Assembly: GCA_016293205.1 (NCBI GenBank)
Contig: JAEDES010000001.1
Span: 52,119-116,118, forward strand
Reading direction: 5' to 3'
DNA: 64,000 nt
Source of the DNA: Bacilli bacterium
Lineage (GTDB): Bacteria; Bacillota_I; Bacilli_A; RF39; UBA660
Shown: positions 59,959 through 64,000 of the stretch, in pieces
Layout of the letters: each line of letters begins with the position of its first letter
Numbering within the stretch: position 1 is the stretch's first letter
Translations under genes and position numbers: made by a program
Notes under the pieces: generated by a model
Told to the model about the DNA's origin: nothing
The model's database searches: none
What the model saw: the letters and a program-made list of their open reading frames with translations, nothing else

Positions 59959-60975
59959 TTAGCGTCTAAACAATCCAAATACCTTAGATTCTTTCTTTTC
60001 AGTAGGTTTTTCTGTTACTAATCCAATTTTTCTTAGTAAATCTACTACTTCTTCATTTCTTTTACGCTCATTAAGTGGCGGCATATTAAAAAATACTTTT
60101 AATCCTGCCTCATATTCAAATTCACTTAAATCCTTGTTATTTAATAAACTTTTATTTAAAACAACTTTTTTATGTTTAAGTCTATTGAATATACTTCTGT
60201 TAGTTTTTATTAATTTATTTAATTTAATGGTACTAGGTTCTACTAAGTAGATAACATCCGTACACATTGTTAGATCATCATAATCGGCAATATCAACTAA
60301 TAGAATTGCTCTTCCACGATATTTTTCTATTGTTGCTCTTATGCTATCTGGATTAACTGATAACATATTTTTTTCGTTGAATACTGGAAAGTCTTTTTTA
60401 TTTATTTCCATTGCAATTACTTTTTCACCATAGATAGCATTAAGTTCTTTTTTCATCATATATGTTAATGTTGTTGAACCTGCATGTTCTGTAGCATTTT
60501 TTATACCAATAATTGCATTCATTGCGAATGATGCATCTCTTCTTTCTTCTTGCTTATCTGGTTGTCTATTAGGATCTCTTATTGCTCCTCCACCGCCCAT
60601 TTTTTGGATATGTTCAACATCCTTTAATGTATTTGGTGTTTTAAGTAAATATTTAACTCCATCAGTATTTGTAGTAAAGTTATAAAAACCTAATGTTACT
60701 AATTGAGCTAAGAATTGAGGAGTACATAAACTAGTTCCTTCTGGTAAGAATAAAATTAGTTTATCTGGACCCAATCCTTTTGCTAAAACTTGGTATGATT
60801 GAATATTATTGTAATCTTTTACTGATGTTACATCTAAAATCATTTTGTCATAGAAGAAATCTTTGAACATTTCTACTATTTCAAAAGCTGTATAACTACC
60901 TTGGATATTTTTAATTATATCAACGTCTAATACTGCTAATTTTTGTTGTTGTTCATTCGTTACTATAACGTTCAA
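59959..60975 (-). CDS. Degenerate TadZ/CpaE-like protein
   Basis: 338 aa. Residues 1-115 look like a receiver-like domain (LAVLDVDIIKNIQGSYTAFEIVEMFKDFFYDKMILDVTSVKD). The second half has the layout of a ParA/MinD-type ATPase (AIIGIKNATEHAGSTTLTYMMKKEL, where the P-loop is changed to KNATEHAGSTT; IEKYRGRAILLVDIADYDDL as Walker B-like; and DVIYLVEPSTIKLNKLIKTN). It lacks the classic KGGxGKT lysine. In Tad systems such proteins place the pilus at the pole. Start TTG 60975 behind GGTGATGAT. Confidence 0.7.
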   Translation of the reverse strand: MNVIVTNEQQQKLAVLDVDIIKNIQGSYTAFEIVEMFKDFFYDKMILDVTSVKDYNNIQSYQVLAKGLGPDKLILFLPEGTSLCTPQFLAQLVTLGFYNFTTNTDGVKYLLKTPNTLKDVEHIQKMGGGGAIRDPNRQPDKQEERRDASFAMNAIIGIKNATEHAGSTTLTYMMKKELNAIYGEKVIAMEINKKDFPVFNEKNMLSVNPDSIRATIEKYRGRAILLVDIADYDDLTMCTDVIYLVEPSTIKLNKLIKTNRSIFNRLKHKKVVLNKSLLNNKDLSEFEYEAGLKVFFNMPPLNERKRNEEVVDLLRKIGLVTEKPTEKKESKVFGLFRR

Positions 60976-60981
60976 ATATCA

Positions 60982-61443
60982 TCACCATCCAATTACTATT
61001 GGTTTTGTATCACCAGTTACTTGAAATATTTTAAGTCCTGGCATTATTTTATTGAAAATTGGTATATCAATATTAATTTGTGTTACTATTTTGAAATAAG
61101 CTCTTTGCTTCATATCGTCATTTGGTCCACCAGGTGTTGCACTTATATCAACTCTTTTGAAACAATATCCATAATGACATGTCCATCCTGGTTCATTAAT
61201 ACTGAAGTTTGGTGCATTGTATCCTACTGAAGCCATATATTTTTGAATTTCATAATTACAAGTACCTTCTGTTGCTATGTCATCATAGCAATTTCCTTCA
61301 AATTGTTCAAATGTAGATATAATTTTATTTTTTACCCTAAATGCTTTTGTATAGTTAACATTGAATGCTAAATATCCAGAAACGATTACAAGGAAAACAA
61401 CGATTACCACGATATTGGCAATACCTCCAAAAGCATCACGCAT
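60982..61443 (-). CDS. TadE-like pseudopilin
   Basis: 153 aa. A short polar N-terminus (RDAFGG) then a single hydrophobic helix (about 9-29) followed by a Cys-rich outer domain (C52, C62 and two more near 108-113: CHYGYC). TadE/TadF pseudopilins have this layout. ATG 61443 follows GAGGGTG. It lies between the Flp-like gene and the TadZ-like gene, with small gaps. Confidence 0.75.
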   Translation of the reverse strand: MRDAFGGIANIVVIVVFLVIVSGYLAFNVNYTKAFRVKNKIISTFEQFEGNCYDDIATEGTCNYEIQKYMASVGYNAPNFSINEPGWTCHYGYCFKRVDISATPGGPNDDMKQRAYFKIVTQINIDIPIFNKIMPGLKIFQVTGDTKPIVIGW

Positions 61444-61464
61444 TTATAATACACCCTCTTTTTA

Positions 61465-61632
61465 CTAAATATGTCTTTCGATCGCTACCATTCCAGTACC
61501 TGAAATGTTTTGCCATTGAGTATTCAATGAGTTTTGAATATTTGGCCACATTAACCAGAAAAATCCGATTACTGCTCCGATAGCTATTAATGTAATAACT
61601 GTTAAATTTAATTCTCCTGTTGCTGCTTGCAT
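61465..61632 (-). CDS. Flp-like small pilin candidate
   Basis: 55 aa. It starts MQAATGELNL, followed by a hydrophobic helix (about 10-29, TVITLIAIGAVIGFFWLMWP) and a polar end. Size and layout match Flp-type pilins, but the G/E junction puts Glu at +1 rather than +5, so processing by a prepilin peptidase is uncertain. ATG 61632 follows AAAGGATGTG. A promoter lies just upstream. It is in a different frame from the longer open frame at the same place, which has no site. Confidence 0.7.
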   Translation of the reverse strand: MQAATGELNLTVITLIAIGAVIGFFWLMWPNIQNSLNTQWQNISGTGMVAIERHI

Positions 61633-61663
61633 TAAATTTCACATCCTTTCATTCTATAATTAA

Positions 61664-61692
61664 ATTATATCAAATGTATACTTTCTTAACAA
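61664..61692 (-). promoter_or_regulatory. Internal promoter before the Flp-like gene
   Basis: -35 TTGTTA (61687-61692), 17-nt spacer ending TGA, -10 TATAAT (61664-61669), reading leftward. Confidence 0.7.
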
Positions 61693-61708
61693 TATTTTTA
61701 ACTTTACT

Positions 61709-62515
61709 TTACATATTGAACATCATCATCATTGCGATTAAGATAATTAACATTACACCAACACCTGTTACTACTAACATAATCATAGTTTGGCTTTCCA
61801 TGTATCCTAGACGTTCTTTATATTTAGTTTCTCTTGCTTTATTTTGTAATGATGAAACTGTTTTTGAAAACATCATTAATCGTTCTTGTTTCTTTTCTTG
61901 AGAACCTAATCCAAGACGATATAGAAGTCTCATCATACGCATTGAATCTCTTACTGGATATGTATTGGCAAATTCCATGTAAGGTTCAATAGATGAATCT
62001 CCAGAGTTAATTCTATCAATTAATTTTCTTAGACCTGGTTTAAATATTTCTGGAGCATCTTCAATTGATTTACCTAATGCTACTGGTACAGTGTAGTGTT
62101 GAATCAAAATTTCCAAACTCTTTAAATAGTATGGTAACATGATATCAATTTCATGCAAATGTTTTTTATAATACCCTTTTAATTGAGTATAGTTACTTTT
62201 AAACATGAAGTACGCTACTACTGTTGATAGTACTAAGTTTAGGAAGAATTGTGATGACATAAGTCCACCAGTTGATCCTCCTAATGAGAATGCTAATACC
62301 ATGAAGAATGCAATGATGGCAGATGAAATTCTTTTTGAGTAAAGAATATCCGCATCAACATCTTCTCCGTATCTTGCGGCAACTAAGAAAGAATAATCTT
62401 CTTCTCTTAGTAATTCTAATAATTTTTCATTGTCGGCAAAGAATTTATTTTTATCGATGGTTTTGTTATATGATAATACGAATAGTATTATCGCTGCTAC
62501 TATTAATATTTCCAT
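61709..62515 (-). CDS. T2SS-F domain protein, TadC-like
   Basis: 268 aa: an N-terminal span, a pair of spans (about 65-105), the T2SS-F core (about 115-240: LHEIDIMLPYYLKSLEILIQHYTVPVALGKSIED, GSQEKKQERLMMFSKTVSSLQNKARETKYKERLGYMESQ) and a C-terminal span (about 245-268). Such platform proteins sit in the inner membrane and pass ATPase motion to pilins. ATG 62515 follows TAGGTGCTG and overlaps the TadB-like gene by one base. Confidence 0.85.
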   Translation of the reverse strand: MEILIVAAIILFVLSYNKTIDKNKFFADNEKLLELLREEDYSFLVAARYGEDVDADILYSKRISSAIIAFFMVLAFSLGGSTGGLMSSQFFLNLVLSTVVAYFMFKSNYTQLKGYYKKHLHEIDIMLPYYLKSLEILIQHYTVPVALGKSIEDAPEIFKPGLRKLIDRINSGDSSIEPYMEFANTYPVRDSMRMMRLLYRLGLGSQEKKQERLMMFSKTVSSLQNKARETKYKERLGYMESQTMIMLVVTGVGVMLIILIAMMMMFNM

Positions 62516-63417
62516 TATTCAGCACCTACATTTTCATTATAATATTTTTCTCCTCTTAACAAGAAGTATGTATTTATAATTAATACTCCATGAAGAAGTA
62601 TTTGAATATACCATCTTTGTAATAAAATAATATAAGTTTCTCTACCTAATAAATATTGTACAATCATAACCATTAAATAAAGGATAATTCCGAATTGTAA
62701 GAATTGTTTATGGAATTGTTGTCTTTCAATACGGTCACGATATACACTTTCAATTAACATGTCGATATCTAATTGCATGTTATCTAATGAATCAGCACTG
62801 TTACGTGCACCTTCTTTTGTAATTTGTAAGAATAATTGATGCATGTTTTTAACTATATAATATGGATATTTTTCACTCATATAGTTTACAGCTTCATCAA
62901 TTGTACCATTGTCATATGATAATTCAATCATGTATGAAACATCACTTAGAACAGGGTCTTCTAAGATTCCTGAATCTCTTACCCCTTCTAGTGCTTTAAC
63001 AAATGATTGAGTTGTAGCAAATTCCATAATTACGTTTGATGTATAAACTTGAATTTGCTCAAATATATATTCACTATATACTCTCTTACATCTTAAATAT
63101 GCTAAGTATGGTACAAAAGCCATTGATATTAGAACATATATTACTGTTGTTGTAACACTATAAAAATATAGATATGAAACTATTCCAGTAAATCCAGATA
63201 TCATGGCTACTTGCATTGCATATTGTCTTGGAGTATATTCTTGTCCTAACTCTTTTGTTTTATCACGAACCATTTTGAAGGAATATGGAGCAAATTTGTC
63301 ATAGACAACTTGTACTTGGGATGTAATATACTTTCCAACATTTTGTCCTTGATAGTTTCTATACATTATTAAAGCTACTGCAATGGCAATTAATATTAAT
63401 AACTCTTCTAAAAACAT
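62515..63417 (-). CDS. T2SS-F domain protein, TadB-like
   Basis: 300 aa. Spans at about 3-20, 70-110 and two near the end (about 245-265, 270-290). Core: YIFEQIQVYTSNVIMEFATTQSFVKALEGVRDSG and KNMHQLFLQITKEGARNSADSLDNMQLDIDMLIESVYRDRIERQQF, as in TadB/T2SS-F proteins. Paired with the TadC-like protein (one-base overlap). ATG 63417 follows GGAAGGAG. The pair is the strongest sign for a Tad/type II module. Confidence 0.85.
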   Translation of the reverse strand: MFLEELLILIAIAVALIMYRNYQGQNVGKYITSQVQVVYDKFAPYSFKMVRDKTKELGQEYTPRQYAMQVAMISGFTGIVSYLYFYSVTTTVIYVLISMAFVPYLAYLRCKRVYSEYIFEQIQVYTSNVIMEFATTQSFVKALEGVRDSGILEDPVLSDVSYMIELSYDNGTIDEAVNYMSEKYPYYIVKNMHQLFLQITKEGARNSADSLDNMQLDIDMLIESVYRDRIERQQFHKQFLQFGIILYLMVMIVQYLLGRETYIILLQRWYIQILLHGVLIINTYFLLRGEKYYNENVGAE

Positions 63418-63430
63418 ATTTTACTCCTTC

Positions 63431-64000
63431 CTATGCTGCTTGTGGAGTTGAATCTAATGCTACTGGAGGATTAACTGATCCAGGCATTTGAGCATTAATA
63501 TCAATAGCAGGAACTGCTGGTTGAATATTAATTATTGGCTCTGTTGCTGGGTTCGGTCCTATTGTTGCTGGTGGTGGCATTGGAACTGGCGCTTCTACTG
63601 CTGCTTGAGCAGGTAGTACTGGCGTTTCAGTTGGAAGTGCTACTGGGACAACAACTGGCTGTTGAGTCATCTCCGGTTGAACTGGCATTTGTTGAGGTTG
63701 CTCTACAGGCATTACAGTTTCTAATGGAGCAGGTGTTGCAACCGCATCCATTGAAAGAGCAGGTTGTTCTACTGGAGCAATTGATTGTACTTCTACAACT
63801 GGGGCTTGTCCTTCAACTGGAACAACTGGTTCCATTGGAAGAACTACTTCTTCTGTTGTTGGTTGAATTGGTAACTCCTCATTTTGCTCCACTGGTAATG
63901 CAGCAAAATCTGATGTGTTAACTTCTGTTGGAAGTGCTACCTCAGTTGGCATTTCTAATGGAACTTCATTTTTCATTGGAACTACTTCTATTGTTGCTTC
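63431..64000 (-). CDS. Pro/Val/Glu-rich protein, N-terminus beyond window
   Basis: Open frame to the right edge, with stop at 63431; 189 residues seen. Low complexity, dominated by P, V, E, Q, A and T (for example LPTEV, PVEQ, VPVEG). No fold visible. The first ATG in the window (63976) has no ribosome-binding site and the frame continues upstream, so the real start is outside. It could be the tail of a longer protein such as a CpaF/VirB11-type ATPase or scaffold; not decidable here. Stop lies 13 bp before the TadB-like start. Confidence 0.75.
   Translation of the reverse strand, partial: EATIEVVPMKNEVPLEMPTEVALPTEVNTSDFAALPVEQNEELPIQPTTEEVVLPMEPVVPVEGQAPVVEVQSIAPVEQPALSMDAVATPAPLETVMPVEQPQQMPVQPEMTQQPVVVPVALPTETPVLPAQAAVEAPVPMPPPATIGPNPATEPIINIQPAVPAIDINAQMPGSVNPPVALDSTPQAA

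Noticed and set aside
61436..61642. 68-codon minus-strand frame over the Flp-like gene
   Set aside because: Polar sequence without a site; the other frame has a good RBS, hydrophobic helix and fits the locus.
63535..63921. Leu-rich plus-strand open frame opposite the Pro-rich partial protein
   Set aside because: Antisense of a repetitive Pro/Val/Glu sequence; no ribosome-binding site.
47466..64000. Interpretation as an integrative conjugative element
   Set aside because: No relaxase, integrase, oriT, direct repeats or tRNA-end insertion are visible; ends abut housekeeping genes. Only the right side remains unseen.
1..64000. Mycoplasma-type code with TGA as Trp
   Set aside because: Trp residues are encoded by TGG, and TGA acts as stop (for example at 56011 and before the TTG starts).

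Overview
The window comes from a very AT-rich (about 30% GC by eye), low-GC Gram-positive chromosome. It reads with the standard bacterial code: TGG encodes Trp and TGA is used as a stop. It carries endospore genes in B. subtilis-like order (yutI/yutH, yutD-yunB-ymxH-sigG, tig-lon-spoVID-ysxE), T-box leaders, a GatCAB-aspS operon and AAGGAGG or GGTGAT ribosome-binding sites. This fits an uncultured spore-forming gut Bacilli lineage of the RF39 / Erysipelotrichia kind, but that placement is inference from gene content only. There is no rRNA, no CRISPR array, no insertion sequence and no integrase.

Layout. 1-17 kb: a partial membrane protein; valS behind a T-box plus a possible Val-containing leader peptide; an ABC half-exporter; a plus-strand dCMP deaminase and GDPD; a cyclophilin and FAD oxidoreductase pair; a metallophosphatase; a PBP5-type carboxypeptidase; an archaeal/eukaryotic-type proS; an unknown HEVKH protein; and two tRNA operons with 12 tRNAs (Ser, fMet, Asp, Phe, Arg, Pro; Val, Thr, Tyr, Gln, Lys, Leu), each behind a near-consensus sigma-A promoter. 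16-36 kb: sporulation and housekeeping genes (yutI, yutH, yutD, yunB, ymxH, sigG, two zinc-ribbon membrane proteins, tRNA-modifying enzymes, U32 hydroxylase, rubrerythrin with an adjacent Fur-family gene behind a perfect Fur box, spoVID/ysxE, lon, tig). 36-47 kb: T-box-gatCAB-aspS, a J-domain/LysM fusion, trpS, rmuC and small membrane genes.

47.5-64 kb is the most unusual part: a minus-strand locus that joins type IV secretion parts to Tad/type II pilus parts. In order of transcription it holds a Pro/Val-rich partial protein, two T2SS-F/TadB-TadC-like membrane proteins, a 55-aa Flp-like peptide, a TadE-like protein, a degenerate TadZ-like protein, two VirB2-like pilins, a VirB6/TrbL-like protein, a PrgI/VirB3-like protein, a VirB4 ATPase encoded as two overlapping ORFs, a SpoIID plus C39-like wall enzyme, a Ca-binding-like exoprotein, VirD4 and an exported DUF6273-like protein. 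No relaxase, integrase or att site is visible. It looks like a chromosomal envelope machine rather than a mobile element, and its export ATPase (CpaF/VirB11 type) should lie just past the right edge.

Regulation. Many terminators and promoters are readable. The first VirB2-like gene has its own promoter and terminator, while several machine genes start with TTG or GTG. This suggests a stoichiometry set for abundant pilin and scarce machinery.
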